A DNA stretch of 64,000 nt from Neoaquamicrobium sediminum (GCF_013240295.1 NZ_JABETK010000003.1:372001-436000); one strand, 5' to 3'; numbered from the stretch's first letter, positions 1 to 9,512 are shown. Numbers and translations: made by a program. Notes: generated by a model not told the origin, from the sequence alone.

Positions 1-536
1 GCGAACGCGGTCGCAAGGTCGGTAAGCTCACGATTTTCGTCTGGCCCGCCACCACTTCTGATCAAGGCGCACGGGAGGTAGTGGCACGAGCGACCACCGG
101 CATGAAGGTCGATGGCGACATCGGCCATGGCGAGAAGCACCGTGGTGACATAATGCGCGATCATCGCCGTCGGCTCGCCAACCGGATCGCCCGGAAACGA
201 TCTGTTGAGATTGCCGTCGTCCAGAGGTGACACGCGCCGGCCCGCCTCGACGGCGGGCGTGTTCAGTGAAGGCAGAATGATGATCCGGCCGCGAACATCC
301 GCTGCTTCGATCTCGCGGCACAGGCGCGCAAGCGCAACCTGCCCCTCATATTCGTCGCCATGGTTGCCACCGACAAGAAGAGCCGTGGGCCCTGCACCGT
401 TTCGGATGCACACAATCGGGATTGGCACCACGCCGTAACCCGATAAATCCGTTGAATGGGGCACGCGCAGCCAGTCGCACTGCCTCCCATCCGCCTCGAA
501 ATCGAGCGGCGTCCAAACCTGCGTCGAACCTGTCAT
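1..536 (-). CDS. doeB: DoeB-like N-acetyl-diaminobutyrate deacetylase, 3' end outside window
   Basis: Succinylglutamate desuccinylase/aspartoacylase-family zinc hydrolase; about 178 N-terminal residues are present and the C-terminus runs off the window. Visible family marks are GGNHGDEYEG (zinc ligands H and E) near residue 55, DGNLNRSFPG near 105, and DLHAGG near 143 (third zinc ligand H). DoeB removes the acetyl group from N-acetyl-diaminobutyrate during ectoine breakdown. The choice of DoeB over other family members rests on the Ehu-like transporter genes immediately upstream in the same direction. The ATG at 536 lies 10 bases after the corrected stop of the ATPase gene, consistent with one operon. 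The family assignment is firm; the exact substrate is inferred. Confidence 0.75.
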   Translation of the reverse strand, partial: MTGSTQVWTPLDFEADGRQCDWLRVPHSTDLSGYGVVPIPIVCIRNGAGPTALLVGGNHGDEYEGQVALARLCREIEAADVRGRIIILPSLNTPAVEAGRRVSPLDDGNLNRSFPGDPVGEPTAMIAHYVTTVLLAMADVAIDLHAGGRSCHYLPCALIRSGGGPDENRELTDLATAF

Positions 537-546
537 TGACGTCCTC

Positions 547-1295
547 TCAGTGCTTCAGGATCTTTTCGAGAAAAAGCCGCGAGCGGGGATGTCCCGCCGA
601 GCCGAAGAAGTCGCGGGAGGATGCGCTGTCGAGGATGCATCCCCGTCCATAAAGACGACCTGGTCAGCGACTTCCCGCGCAAAGCCCATCTCATGGGTGA
701 CGCAGACCATCGTCATGCCGTCGCGGGCCAGCGTGACCATGACGTCGAGGACCTCCTTGATCATTTCCGGATCGAGCGCCGATGTCGGTTCGTCAAAGAG
801 CATGATGCGAGGGTTGAGGCACAGTGCCCGTGCAATCGCCACGCGCTGCTGTTGTCCGCCGGAGAGCTGGCCGGGATAGGACTTCGCCTTCTCAGGTATT
901 CTGACCTTTTCCAGATGGGCCATGGCGATGTCTTCCGCTTCCGCGCGGCTCCGGCCGGCGACGCGCCGCAGCGCCAGCGTGCAATTGGAGAGCACCGTCA
1001 GATGCGGAAACAGGTTGAAGCTCTGAAACACCATCCCGGTCTGGCGCCGCGCGCGCGCCGTCTCCCTGGCATTGAGACCGAGCATCGTCCCCGCAAGACG
1101 CAACGTGCCCTGCTGATAGGTTTCCAGCCCATTGATGCAGCGGATAAGGGTCGATTTGCCTGAACCCGACGGCCCGCACACCACGACGCGCGTACCGCTT
1201 CCAACTGTCAGGTCGACGTTTTTCAGCACGTGCAGGGCGCCGAACCATTTGTTGAGACCCTGGATGTCGACGATGGTATCCGATTGTGTGCTCAT
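547..1295 (-). CDS. ehuA: Ectoine/amino-acid ABC transporter ATPase (EhuA-like), C-terminal frameshift
   Basis: Cytoplasmic ATPase subunit of a polar amino-acid type importer. Walker A GPSGSGKST is near residue 41, the signature LSGGQQQR near 145, and Walker B with FDEPTSALD follows. The ATG at 1295 has AGGAGAGGG just upstream, so an upstream in-frame ATG at 1358 was rejected. As read, the frame changes at FMDGD and the tail becomes unlike the family; it would then stop at 555. Adding one base to the CCCC run at 641-644 gives a normal tail (FMDGGCILD, then RDFFGSAGHPRSR and LFLEKILKH) and a stop at 547. I annotate that corrected end. It follows the two permeases and precedes the deacetylase in one minus-strand operon. 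Confidence 0.8.
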
Positions 1296-1354
1296 GCCCT
1301 CTCCTGATTTCTCGTGGATCTTCGTCGACCAGCATTCCATCGGCGGCGTCATGG

Positions 1355-2014
1355 TCATCGTGCGCCCACCGCGAGGAGCCGCCGTTCCAGACGTTTGACG
1401 CCGTGGGAAATGGCGAGCGCCAGCACCAGGAAGATGATGCCGGCGACGACCAGCGGCTCGGTATACCGATACGTCTCCGAGGCGATATCGAAGGCCTGGC
1501 CCAGCATTTCCGGAACCGCGAGCACTGCCAGGTAAGGCGTCGCCTTGAGGATCGAGACGAAGTAGTTGCCGAGCGGAGCCGCGATGTTTCGCAACATCTG
1601 CGGCGCGATGACATGGATGACCGCATCGCGCCGGCTAAGCGACAGCGCACGCGCTGCTTCCGACTGACCCCTCGGGATGGCATCGATCCCCGCCTTGAAC
1701 ACCTCGGCCAGATAGCCGCTGTAATAGAGACTGAGACCCATGACGCCGACTGTCATGGAGCCGAGGCGAATGCCGTAGAACGGGAGGACGAAGTAAAGAA
1801 AATAGAGCCACGCCAATACCGGCGTCGACCTGATGAAATCGATCACGAAACCAATCGTGAGGCCGGCGATGCCACCGACCCGGTGTACCATCTCGAAGAG
1901 AAAGCCGGTTGCAGCTGCACCAATGCAACTGACGAGCGCAACGAACAGGGTCGTGCCCACCGCGCCTAGGATTATCGGTACGCTGGACAATGCGAAGGCC
2001 AGATCAAATCCCAT
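1355..2014 (-). CDS. ehuD: ABC transporter permease (EhuD-like)
   Basis: Inner-membrane permease of the polar amino-acid importer family, 219 residues with about five hydrophobic segments. It contains the EAA-type loop (EAARALSLSRRDAVIHVIAPQ) that contacts the ATPase. The start MGFDLAF at 2014 overlaps the end of the upstream permease gene by a few bases, as is usual for translationally coupled transporter subunits. It pairs with the neighbouring EhuC-like permease and EhuA-like ATPase. The protein is intact, unlike its two neighbours. The ectoine substrate is inferred from the SBP and DoeB neighbours; a general amino-acid permease would look much the same. Confidence 0.8.
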   Translation of the reverse strand: MGFDLAFALSSVPIILGAVGTTLFVALVSCIGAAATGFLFEMVHRVGGIAGLTIGFVIDFIRSTPVLAWLYFLYFVLPFYGIRLGSMTVGVMGLSLYYSGYLAEVFKAGIDAIPRGQSEAARALSLSRRDAVIHVIAPQMLRNIAAPLGNYFVSILKATPYLAVLAVPEMLGQAFDIASETYRYTEPLVVAGIIFLVLALAISHGVKRLERRLLAVGAR

Positions 2015-2662
2015 CAGCGCGGCTCCCGGGTGCTGCGACACGCCTCTCCAGCCAGCGTCCCGCGAGCGCGATCGGATAGCAGACGACGAAGAAGGCGAGG
2101 AGGAGTGCTGTGTAGATCGCGACGGGTTTGTATTCGACCTGCGCGATTTCCTTGGCGCGGAACGTCATGTCGGTCAAAGTCACGAGCGACACCAGGGCCG
2201 TCGCCTTTACCAGCTGGATGACTGTGTTGACGAAGGTCGGGCTCATCGTGATCAGCGCCTGCGGCAGTTCGATCAGGAGCAGGATTGCCGGGCGTGACAG
2301 GCCGAGGGCTGCACCGGCCTCCCTCTGGCCTGACGGAAGCGCCTGGAGACCGGCGCGCACCGCCTGGCTGGCATAGCCTCCTGCATTGAGGCCAAGCACC
2401 ATGGCGCTCACCGTCATGGCCGACAGGGTGATCCCGACGACGGGCAGCGCATAGTAGAAAACGAACAGCAGGATGATGACGGCGGAGCTGCGCCAGAATT
2501 CGATGACGCCGGTGACAGCAGCCGCGCGACGCCCCCGGTGAGGTATTGGGCGACGCCGAATGCGAGCGCAAAGGGAATGGCAAAGACCAGACCATAGGCG
2601 GTGACGGCGGCCGTTGTACCGAGCCCCTGCAAAATGCCCAGCCAGATATCGATCAGCGTCAT
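2004..2662 (-). CDS. ehuC: ABC transporter permease (EhuC-like), interrupted by one frameshift
   Basis: Second inner-membrane permease of the same importer. The N-terminal frame starts MTLIDIWLGILQGLGTT at 2662 and is normal to about YLTGG. The remainder (IEFWRSSAVIILLFVFYYA, then the EAGAALGLSRPAI loop) is in another frame and ends at 2004. One missing base explains the break. Adding one C to the CCCCC run at 2532-2536 joins the halves without any other change. The gene sits between the binding protein and the second permease with overlapping ends, which argues that it functions in the cell and that the shift may be an error in the sequence. Confidence 0.75.
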
Positions 2663-2669
2663 CTGCGTC

Positions 2670-3536
2670 TCACGGCTCTCTGTTGCAAAGGTCGGTGGCG
2701 GTGATGCCCGGCGGCACCGCTTCCGCTTCGCCGAAGCCGTATTTCCCCATGATCGCAGCGAAGGCTTCGGTGCCTTTCAGCTTGGCCAGCTGTTCGTCGT
2801 AGAGGGCGCGCAGGTCGACATCTTCCTTACGGAAGGCGATCGCCGCGAAATTTGTACTTGCTTGACCCACATCGAATGGCAGGGCTCGTTCGAGGCCGTG
2901 CGCGTTGCCGGCCAGAAGCCCGATAACCGTCGGCGAGGCCATGAGTGCTGTGTCTATACGTCCGGCGCGCAGCGCAGAGAGGTTGGATTCGATATCGGGA
3001 AATAGCAGCATGCGGGTCTCAGGCACGCCTGCTGCCTTCGCATTGGTGGTCACCACGCTGCCGCGCCCGGCGCCCATGATGATGGTTTCATCGTCGGCGA
3101 TGTCGGCATAGCCATGGATGTCCTTCGGATTGCCCGCGAGCACGATAGCCGCGTCAGGAGCCTGCAGGTCCGGTGCGCCGAACGCGACCTGCTTGCAACG
3201 ATCGGGCGTAATCGCGAGACCCGACGCCACGGCGTCGAAACGGCCCGCCAGCAGGCCCGGAATGAGGGCTCCGAACTCGGTCACCTGAAACTCCAGGTTG
3301 GTAACACCCAGTTCGGCAAAGGCGGCTTTGAGGATATCGGGGTGCCAGCCGGTGGGCTCGCCCGTTTTGTCGTCGCGGAAGCCCCAGGGCGAGCGGTTGT
3401 GGATGCCGACAACGATCCTGCCTTCGCGCAGGATCCGTTCGTTGGTCGTTTCGGCCGTCGCGTTCCCGTTCCAGCTTAGAACGAGCGCCGCCGCGATCCC
3501 CAACAGCCCCATTCTCCTCAATGCCTGTGGTGCCAT
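2670..3536 (-). CDS. ehuB: Ectoine/hydroxyectoine ABC transporter substrate-binding protein (EhuB-like)
   Basis: Periplasmic solute-binding protein of 288 residues with an N-terminal signal peptide (hydrophobic stretch then NATAET). It has the family-3 fold signatures: EGRIVVGIHNRSPWGF near the N-terminus, then VTEFGALIPGLLAGRFD and ITPDRCKQVAFG. These resemble EhuB as I remember it, which has a similar ITPxRCxQVAF segment. The start ATG at 3536 is preceded by GGGAGAGGTGG, a strong ribosome site, and an upstream in-frame extension toward 3995 was rejected as non-coding. It is the first gene of the minus-strand operon. A polar amino acid ligand is the alternative. Confidence 0.75.
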   Translation of the reverse strand: MAPQALRRMGLLGIAAALVLSWNGNATAETTNERILREGRIVVGIHNRSPWGFRDDKTGEPTGWHPDILKAAFAELGVTNLEFQVTEFGALIPGLLAGRFDAVASGLAITPDRCKQVAFGAPDLQAPDAAIVLAGNPKDIHGYADIADDETIIMGAGRGSVVTTNAKAAGVPETRMLLFPDIESNLSALRAGRIDTALMASPTVIGLLAGNAHGLERALPFDVGQASTNFAAIAFRKEDVDLRALYDEQLAKLKGTEAFAAIMGKYGFGEAEAVPPGITATDLCNREP

Positions 3537-3565
3537 TTCCACCTCTCCCTTTGAATTGTTTGATG

Positions 3566-4126
3566 TCACGCGTGGTAAAGGTCGTCGGCGATCTCCTGGT
3601 CGCTGTCCGGAAGCGGAGATGCATCGACGTTTGCTTGCCCCATCAGACGAAGGAGATCCTCCAGGGCGGAGCGCAGGTGCGGCGCCGGAAAATCCGTCAG
3701 GTCTGTATTGTCCTCGAGCTCGGTCAGAATGACGGTGAGTTTGGCAGCGATGCCGGCAAGGGAGTGCGCGGGGGTCATGGGGAGGCGCTCCAGCAGTTCT
3801 TGCTCGCGCGCGACTGCCAAGGCCTCGGCCGCTTTTGCTTTTGCATAGGCCTGCATTATGCCGCCACGGCCCCCTGCCCTTCTGGCAGGCTTTCCGTCGA
3901 CGTTCTGGGAGGACTGTCCGCACTCCAGCAGCTCGGTCTCGAGCCGCTGTTGCCTCAGGCACTGTTCCGCCATCGCGGTATGCGCCTCTGACCATGCGCG
4001 GGACAACGACAAGACCGGGTCAGTGGGGGTTGCTCCGCAGTCCGCAAAGCAGATCGTAGACGCCGTCCGACTCGTCTGTGAAGGCGTGACGGAAGGCAAA
4101 GTCGTGGTATTGTCGGAATCAGCCAT
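3566..4126 (-). CDS. Hypothetical protein, soluble, helical
   Basis: A 186-residue protein without a recognised domain. It contains DPVLSLSRAWSEAHTAM, a Cys/Gln-rich stretch (CLRQQRLETELLECGQSS) and an Ala/Lys-rich helix, and ends with an acidic region. Proteins of this style, with a DPVL..W...H opening, are frequent single genes in rhizobial genomes, but I cannot name a function. I chose MADSDNTT at 4126; an in-frame upstream ATG extends it by 25 residues with no better support. It lies 29 bases upstream of ehuB on the same strand and might be co-transcribed, yet nothing ties it to ectoine. Confidence 0.55.
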   Translation of the reverse strand: MADSDNTTTLPSVTPSQTSRTASTICFADCGATPTDPVLSLSRAWSEAHTAMAEQCLRQQRLETELLECGQSSQNVDGKPARRAGGRGGIMQAYAKAKAAEALAVAREQELLERLPMTPAHSLAGIAAKLTVILTELEDNTDLTDFPAPHLRSALEDLLRLMGQANVDASPLPDSDQEIADDLYHA

Positions 4127-4244
4127 GATCCGAGCTCCAGACAGCTTGGGCGTGGTCAGGCCGTGCTGGATGTTTGCCCATCCTGCACGGCTGCATTGCA
4201 AGAGGGCATTCTGACCACCGAAGATATTATGTCAAGGATATAAT

Positions 4245-4483
4245 TTGATATCACCTGATCAAATTCGTATGGCGCGGGCAGCCTTAAGATGGGGGTGCGA
4301 GATCTAGCTGCGAATGCTCAAGTGACCGCGGCTACGATCACTCGTATCGAGAATGGCAAATCTGCGCATTCTGCTACCCTGCTCGCTATCCGTGCAGCTT
4401 TCGAAGCCAGCGGAATAGAATTCATTCCTGAGAACGGCGGCGGTCCGGGCGTGCGCTTGGCTAAACGATCCGCTCAGTCTTAG
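4245..4483 (+). CDS. Small XRE-family helix-turn-helix regulator, one frameshift
   Basis: A Cro/XRE DNA-binding protein of about 79 residues: ISPDQIRMARAALRWG in one frame, then VRDLAANAQVTAATITRIE in the next, covering the five-helix fold with the recognition helix around TAATITRIENG, and a tail IEFIPENGGGPGVRL. The frames join if the GGGGG run at 4291-4295 had six bases. TTG at 4245 is the only plausible start in the N-terminal frame; a truncated 64-residue product from ATG 4289 is possible. It is divergent from the ehu operon, so it could act there, but that is inference. Confidence 0.6.
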
Positions 4484-4559
4484 CTTCACCTCCAGACGCT
4501 CGCCCGACATGCTGGCATTGGTGGGGACGGATGATTAAAGCGTAGCGTCACACCCTCAA

Positions 4560-4619
4560 ATCGAGTTCATAGTTGATGATGGTGGCGACCTGGGCGTACG
4601 CCCAACTCGAAGATGCAAA
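4560..4619 (+). pseudogene. Remnant tail of a second XRE regulator
   Basis: Translation from 4560 gives IEFIVDDGGDLGVRPTR, closely matching the tail IEFIPENGGGPGVRLAKR of the XRE gene 140 bases upstream. Nothing upstream of it in this frame resembles an HTH. It looks like the last 20 codons of a former paralogue left by deletion. Confidence 0.5.
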
Positions 4620-4661
4620 TTAGGCGGCTTGCTACCTAGGCCGGGTCACATATAGGTCGCA

Positions 4662-6100
4662 TTATTGATCGCGTCGTGGCACTTGGCGCGACAAGAGGTT
4701 GCCTGACGCGGCCTCGGGAATGGTTGCGTTTGCAATGTCCTGCGGCAATTCGCTGATCTCATTGCCCAGCCCGCCCTCGGCCGAGGTTGCCTCCGTATCC
4801 GGCTCGGCTGTCGACGCCGCAGGTCTGCCTTGAGCCGCAGCTGAGGTCTGGACAGGCGAGACGTTCGAGCGCGTATCGTCCATACGCACAAGTGGCACCC
4901 CCTGCGGAAAAATAACCTCGCGTGCTTCATCGGGCATCGAAACACCGTGCTCGACGAGCGCCCGCTTGATGAGCCGAAGTGCCGAGGACCGCACCCTGTG
5001 CGGTGAAAGCGTACGTCCGTCTATCCAGAAGTGCGCTTTCAAGCTTACTGTCGCAGGCCCCAGCGCATCCACCAGCACCATGGGTGGCGGCTCGTTCAGG
5101 ATCGCTTCGTGGCCGCGCAAGACCTCCACGATCAGGCGCTGGGTGTCACCGATCGACGCATCGTAGCCGATGCCGACGTCCGTCGTCACGCGCCGCGCCG
5201 GACCCGCCGTGTAGTTCACGATCGTGCTCTTGAAAACGGTCGCATTTGGTATCTGCACGTGGTTGCCGTCAATCGTCAGAAGAATTGTCGATCGCGTGTT
5301 CATCGTCTGCACCACGCCTTCGAATCCCGCTACACCAATAACGTCGCCTTGCCGGAAAGGCCGGCGGATGCTGAGCATCAGGCTTGCCAGGAAGTTCTCG
5401 GCGATGTCCCGGAACGCAAATCCCAGCACGATGCCGATCACACCGGCGCCCCCAGCAGCGAGACCGCGAGCCCCGTCAGCCCGGCCAGCTGAAGCAGGAG
5501 ATAAACGCCGACCAGAAGCACCGGTATTGCCATCGCCCGTGCGATGACGTTGCGCAGGAAGTCCTGCTCGACACGCGGCGCGAGCACCCGGCGTATAAGC
5601 GAGGCGATCGCGTTCGACAGCCACCACGCGAGCGGCAGGATCAGCACCGCAAGCGCGATCAGCGGCAGCGAAACGGCGATCCTGCGGGCCAGCGCCTCGA
5701 TCTCCGATAAGGCGGGCGCGAGATTCCAGCTTACCTCCTCGCGCACATCAATCCGGTTCACCACTGCAACCGTCCCCTCGGTCCGCGCTGCCAGATCGCG
5801 CGCCCACGTCCGCTGCTCCCGAGAACCCGCGATTCCGTCAAGGAACACGATTCCTTCGTCGACAGCGATCTTGACACTACGATACCAGCCAGTCGCTTCC
5901 AGTATGCGGCTAATCCGCTCCTCAATCGCTTCGTCGCGCGCCACAGGCTCGATGGTCACCGCCTGCTCAGGTGCGGTGGGCTCTTCGACCGCTTGGGCAG
6001 CCGCCTGTACTGACATTAGGAAGAAAATAGCAAGGGCCGACCAGGACAGCCGTCGGGAAGCCACCAACGCCCCGCCGGCACTGATTTTCAGCTTTGTCAT
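4662..6100 (-). CDS. Mechanosensitive channel of the MscS family with N-terminal BON domain, one frameshift
   Basis: Inner-membrane channel that would open on membrane tension. After a signal-like hydrophobic start there is a periplasmic BON domain (about residues 50-120), then membrane helices, then the MscS pore helix and beta domain (IVLGFAFRDIAENFLAS, RPFRQGDVIGVAGFEGVV, IPNATVFKSTIVNYT). The C-terminus carries a polar Ala/Pro/Glu-rich tail. The two frames meet at SLLG/GAGVIG; one more base in the CCCCC run at 5449-5453 restores one 479-residue protein. ATG 6100 has AGGGAGAGG upstream. No operon partner is evident. Confidence 0.8.
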
Positions 6101-6408
6101 ACGATCCTCTCCCTTGCCGGCACACATTCGACTGGAGAGTGTCAGTAGATGGCAAGCCTTCCGTGCGATCAACCGAGCGGTCAGAAACTTTCTTGATTGT
6201 GACGTCCCGCGAGCGGTTTTGGGTAACTCGGGAGCGGGCCGGGCCGAAAACTGCCATGGCAGCTTTGCGCCGCCATTTCTGCCGTTCAATCGGTAGATAG
6301 CAGATGCTGAAAGCAGCCGTTTGCCAAGAGGGCGGGGCAGATGTCACCCGCCAATGAGATGTACGCAACCGATCGCACTTAACCTGCGAGGTAATTGATG
6401 TGTTTGTT

Positions 6409-6605
6409 CTAAGGAGCTGTGGCGCTGATCGTGACCGCCGGAGCAGGGATCGGCACCACCTTCGCTTTGTGATGATTGATGACACTCACGATGGCGTCCA
6501 GGAGAGGCTCAAACCCATCGAACTTCACGTTTGCCTTGTCTTTGGCTACGACCTGTGTGGCGAATACTTTTTGTCGTAGTATTTCGTGGGATCCTTGCTC
6601 GCATT
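6409..6605 (-). pseudogene. 3' fragment of an unidentified gene, cut by IS5
   Basis: Reading leftward from the IS5 edge gives SNASKDPTKYYDKK and then, one frame over, VFATQVVAKDKANVKFDGF, PLLDAIVSVINHHKAKV and a stop at 6409. The join is at an AAAAA run (on the coding strand) that would need six bases. The composition looks like a real protein C-terminus, but I do not recognise the family. The 5' part is missing beyond the element, and no continuation is visible on the other side of it. Confidence 0.4.
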
Positions 6606-6620
6606 GGAGCTATTGAACGT

Positions 6621-7538
6621 CTTAGAGTCCGCGCCGAAACTGCTCATGAGTGGCGCGCGATGCGTCTGACGAGGATATGACTGCTGCGGCGTAGAGGAAT
6701 GCGGTGGTGGATTCGATAGTGGCCTCCGCGTCCTTCCAGAGCCTTCGGTTGCGGTTGATCCAGGCGAAGAAGCGTTCGACCACCCATCGCCTTGGCTGGA
6801 CGGCGAAGCCGACCTGAACGGGCTTCCGTTTCACGATCTCGACGGCGATGGAGGTAGCTTCCGCGACACGCGGTCCCTGATAGCCCGCGTCTGCGAAGAC
6901 CTTGCCGACGAAGGGAAACGGTCGCCGCGAGGCCTGCAGAACCGAGCCTGCACCGTCGCGGTCCTGGATGCTTGCAGGGTGCGGAAACAGCACCAACGCC
7001 CGACCGTCGGTGTCGACCAGCGCGTGACGCTTGCGGCCCTTGATCTTCCTGCCGGCGTCATAGCCGCACGGCCCGCCGCTCTCGCACGTCTTCACACTCT
7101 GGCTGTCGATGATCGAGGCTGTGGGCGAGGCTTCCCGGCCGCAGCGCTCGCGGTCCAGCATCAGCAGTCGATGATTGATCTTCTCGAACAGGCACTCATC
7201 GCGGAAGCGGCGGAACCAGCGGAAGACCGTGCTTCTGAGCGGGAAGTCTGACGGCAGAAGCCGCCAGCCGATGCCGCCGCGCATGACGTAGAAGATCGCG
7301 TTCATGATCTCGCGCAGCGACCATCGGCGCGGCCGCCCCGTCTTCGCCACAGGTGGCATCATCGGCGCGATCAAATTCCACTCCCGATCCGTCAGGTCGG
7401 TTTCGTAGCGGAGGTTCTCTCGGCTATGCTGGCGACGGGTAGCTGGCGTCCACATCAGGTCTCTCCGAATAGGCTTCGACACCAAATTCGGAATCACGAC
7501 CGCGCCAGCTACTCAACCCTTTCGAGACGGGCTCTAAG
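6621..7538 (-). mobile_element. IS5-family insertion sequence, copy 1
   Basis: About 918 bp bounded by imperfect inverted repeats: left CTTAGAGTCCGCGCCGAAA and the complement of the right end CTTAGAGCCCGTCTCGAAA. It contains one transposase gene whose stop codon falls inside the left repeat. A short TA-type target duplication is possible but cannot be separated from the palindromic ends. It interrupts the region between a gene fragment (left) and unrelated sequence (right). The relative at 46.6 kb shares the same architecture but differs in sequence. Confidence 0.8.
6622..7455 (-). CDS. IS5-family DDE transposase
   Basis: Transposase with an N-terminal DUF4096-like region (LTDREWNLIAPMMPP, then MNAIFYVMRGGIGWRLLP) and a DDE catalytic domain. 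Visible acidic positions are IIDSQSVKT (first D), VFADAGYQG (second D) and VVERFFAWINRNRRL (E). The start MWTPATRRQ at 7455 matches where similarity to the second copy begins, so an in-frame ATG at 7497 was not used. It appears intact. The TAA stop is within the terminal inverted repeat, so this end of the IS is very compact. Confidence 0.85.
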   Translation of the reverse strand: MWTPATRRQHSRENLRYETDLTDREWNLIAPMMPPVAKTGRPRRWSLREIMNAIFYVMRGGIGWRLLPSDFPLRSTVFRWFRRFRDECLFEKINHRLLMLDRERCGREASPTASIIDSQSVKTCESGGPCGYDAGRKIKGRKRHALVDTDGRALVLFPHPASIQDRDGAGSVLQASRRPFPFVGKVFADAGYQGPRVAEATSIAVEIVKRKPVQVGFAVQPRRWVVERFFAWINRNRRLWKDAEATIESTTAFLYAAAVISSSDASRATHEQFRRGL

Positions 7539-7748
7539 ATAGCGGATAGCCGCGCCGGCTGCTTGTGGCACGCCTTTGACTTCACTGCTGGGCATGGCTT
7601 TCGCACAACGCCGGCGGGCCGAACCAGTGCCGTGATGCTCTATATCGTACCCAGCCGAAGGGATTAGCAAACGTCTACCGATAGTCAAGATGCCATCGCC
7701 GGAGTAGAAGGCTAGGATGCAGTTTGTGTGCCTACTGGCTGATACTTG

Positions 7749-8210
7749 ATGGCGATACCTGCAGCACGTTCTCTTCATGCTTTCATTACGCGAGTGATGT
7801 TGATCATGGCGATTGGCACATTTCAACCAATTGGGCCTAGCTTCCATGTGCACGCAATCTATGGAGATCCCCACCGGCATACTGCCAATGAACATCATGA
7901 TCACGAGCGCAGTTCGGCCTGCGGTACAAATTGCGAACAGTCTGGCGGCCACGCGCACTCGGCCAACCAATCTCATGAGGTCCCATCAGCAGGGGCGGCT
8001 TCGTTGCTGAGTTTTCCGCAGCTCCGTCATGTGCGACCGCGTCCTACACTGCAGAAATTATCTCGGCAAACTTTCGCTGCAATCAAGAAGCCACCCCGTT
8101 TGGATTCCCGAAGGCTTATGACTTCAACGAATCTAAACGGGAAAAAATACGATGACAGCTACGTTCGTTTTGGCTGGATCAATGAGGATATTTCCGAATC
8201 GATCCTATAG
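7749..8210 (+). CDS. Exported His-rich small protein, function unknown
   Basis: 153 residues beginning with a hydrophobic signal-like segment (FITRVMLIMAIGTF), then a His/Asp/Glu-rich stretch (HVHAIYGDPHRH, NEHHDHERS, CGTNC, HAHSANQSHE). Such clusters bind Cu, Zn or Ni in periplasmic buffering proteins. The C-terminal 60 residues are basic and less convincing, so the true end may be earlier or frame-shifted. It resembles in style the His-rich protein at 9985-10404, with a shared SH(E/D)xP turn. There is no clear ribosome site. It lies just after the IS element in a lower-GC patch. Confidence 0.4.
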   Translation: MAIPAARSLHAFITRVMLIMAIGTFQPIGPSFHVHAIYGDPHRHTANEHHDHERSSACGTNCEQSGGHAHSANQSHEVPSAGAASLLSFPQLRHVRPRPTLQKLSRQTFAAIKKPPRLDSRRLMTSTNLNGKKYDDSYVRFGWINEDISESIL

Positions 8211-8339
8211 CATCAATGATTCGAAGATCAATTATTTCCTACCAGTGCGATCTATTTCGCACAATGAATACAGGCATTATCAACAGAAATCTACGTTGGT
8301 TAGCGAATCCTTCGTAAAGAAATTCGGAGGATATCTGTC

Positions 8340-9512
8340 ATGACTATCGCATTACTTGGTTTATTCGGCTGCGGCAACAGCGGCAACGACGGTTCTCTTG
8401 AATCTATGTTAAACTATTTGCAGGCGGTCCTACCTACAAGCCCACTAATCTGCATCTGCCCAGCGCCGGCTGTGATTTCACAGCGCTACGCAGTGCCCAG
8501 TATCTCTGTAGGCGGTTCAGAGCTACACGGGCGCATTGCGCTTGTCGACAGAGCGCTGGCCGGACTGCCCCGCATGACGTTAGGTCTGGCGCAAATATTT
8601 ATAAAGCTGCGCGGTGTGAAGGTCCTTGTTATCCCCGGGACCGGCATCCTTGATGATTTTCAGGAAACAGCCTCCGGGTGGCCATTCGTTCTCTTTCGCT
8701 GGTGTGTGGCAGCAAAGGTACTTGGTATACCTATCGCTTTTGTTAGCGTCGGCGCAGGACCTATCATGCATCCATTGAGTCGATTTCTGTTCAAGAAATC
8801 AGTAAAATGCGCGTCTTACATATCCTATCGCGACGAAAGTTCTAGAAAATATATGCATGAAATCGGAGGCAATTTTATAGATGACCAATGCTATCCTGAT
8901 TTGGCGTTTAATCTTCCTACTCCGTCGCGATCTGCATCCTCAGAACGATTAACCATCGTGTTGGGCGTCATGTATTACCAGGGATGGAAGAAATCCGACT
9001 CCAGCGGCCCAAGCATATACGAGCGCTATTTGGGCAAGCTTGCCTCCTATGTGACGAAGCTCGTTAACGAGGGTTACCGTGTGCGGCTGATTACTGGCGA
9101 CGTGCTCGACGCAACTGCAATTAGCGATCTTCTGAGTCGCCTCAAACCCCACACTTGCGACCAAGTCGAAACGTGCAATACGGAATCACTCCATGCGGTG
9201 ATGGAAGCGATGATGGACGCAACGCTAGTCGTCGCGTCCCGCTATCACAACGTCGTCTGCGCACTCATGATGGGGCTACCGACGATATCGCTGAGCTACA
9301 ATGCGAAGAATGACGATCTACTGGAGCGGTACAACCAGCGCGAGTATCGGCAGCACATCGAATGTTTCGAGGTTGATATACTCATGAACCAGACGCGGAA
9401 CGCAATAGATAATGCGCCATTGATCCAATCAGAGATAAACACAGAAAATAAAGCCGTTAAAGACAGCGCAATGCAGCAAGGAGAACAGATTTTGTCTGTA
9501 CTTAGCATCTAA
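8340..9512 (+). CDS. Polysaccharide pyruvyl transferase family protein
   Basis: 390-residue protein of the PS_pyruv_trans family, which transfers a pyruvyl group from phosphoenolpyruvate onto sugars of exopolysaccharides. Family marks are the N-terminal GLFGCGNSGNDGSLE glycine loop, VIPGTGILDDF, a central FVSVGAGPI, YISYRDESS, and the C-terminal VASRYHNVVCALMMGLPTI segment. GGAGG 10 bases upstream fixes the ATG at 8340. Base composition is clearly more AT-rich than its neighbours and there are no other polysaccharide genes nearby, so it looks like a lone transferred gene. Confidence 0.8.
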   Translation: MTIALLGLFGCGNSGNDGSLESMLNYLQAVLPTSPLICICPAPAVISQRYAVPSISVGGSELHGRIALVDRALAGLPRMTLGLAQIFIKLRGVKVLVIPGTGILDDFQETASGWPFVLFRWCVAAKVLGIPIAFVSVGAGPIMHPLSRFLFKKSVKCASYISYRDESSRKYMHEIGGNFIDDQCYPDLAFNLPTPSRSASSERLTIVLGVMYYQGWKKSDSSGPSIYERYLGKLASYVTKLVNEGYRVRLITGDVLDATAISDLLSRLKPHTCDQVETCNTESLHAVMEAMMDATLVVASRYHNVVCALMMGLPTISLSYNAKNDDLLERYNQREYRQHIECFEVDILMNQTRNAIDNAPLIQSEINTENKAVKDSAMQQGEQILSVLSI

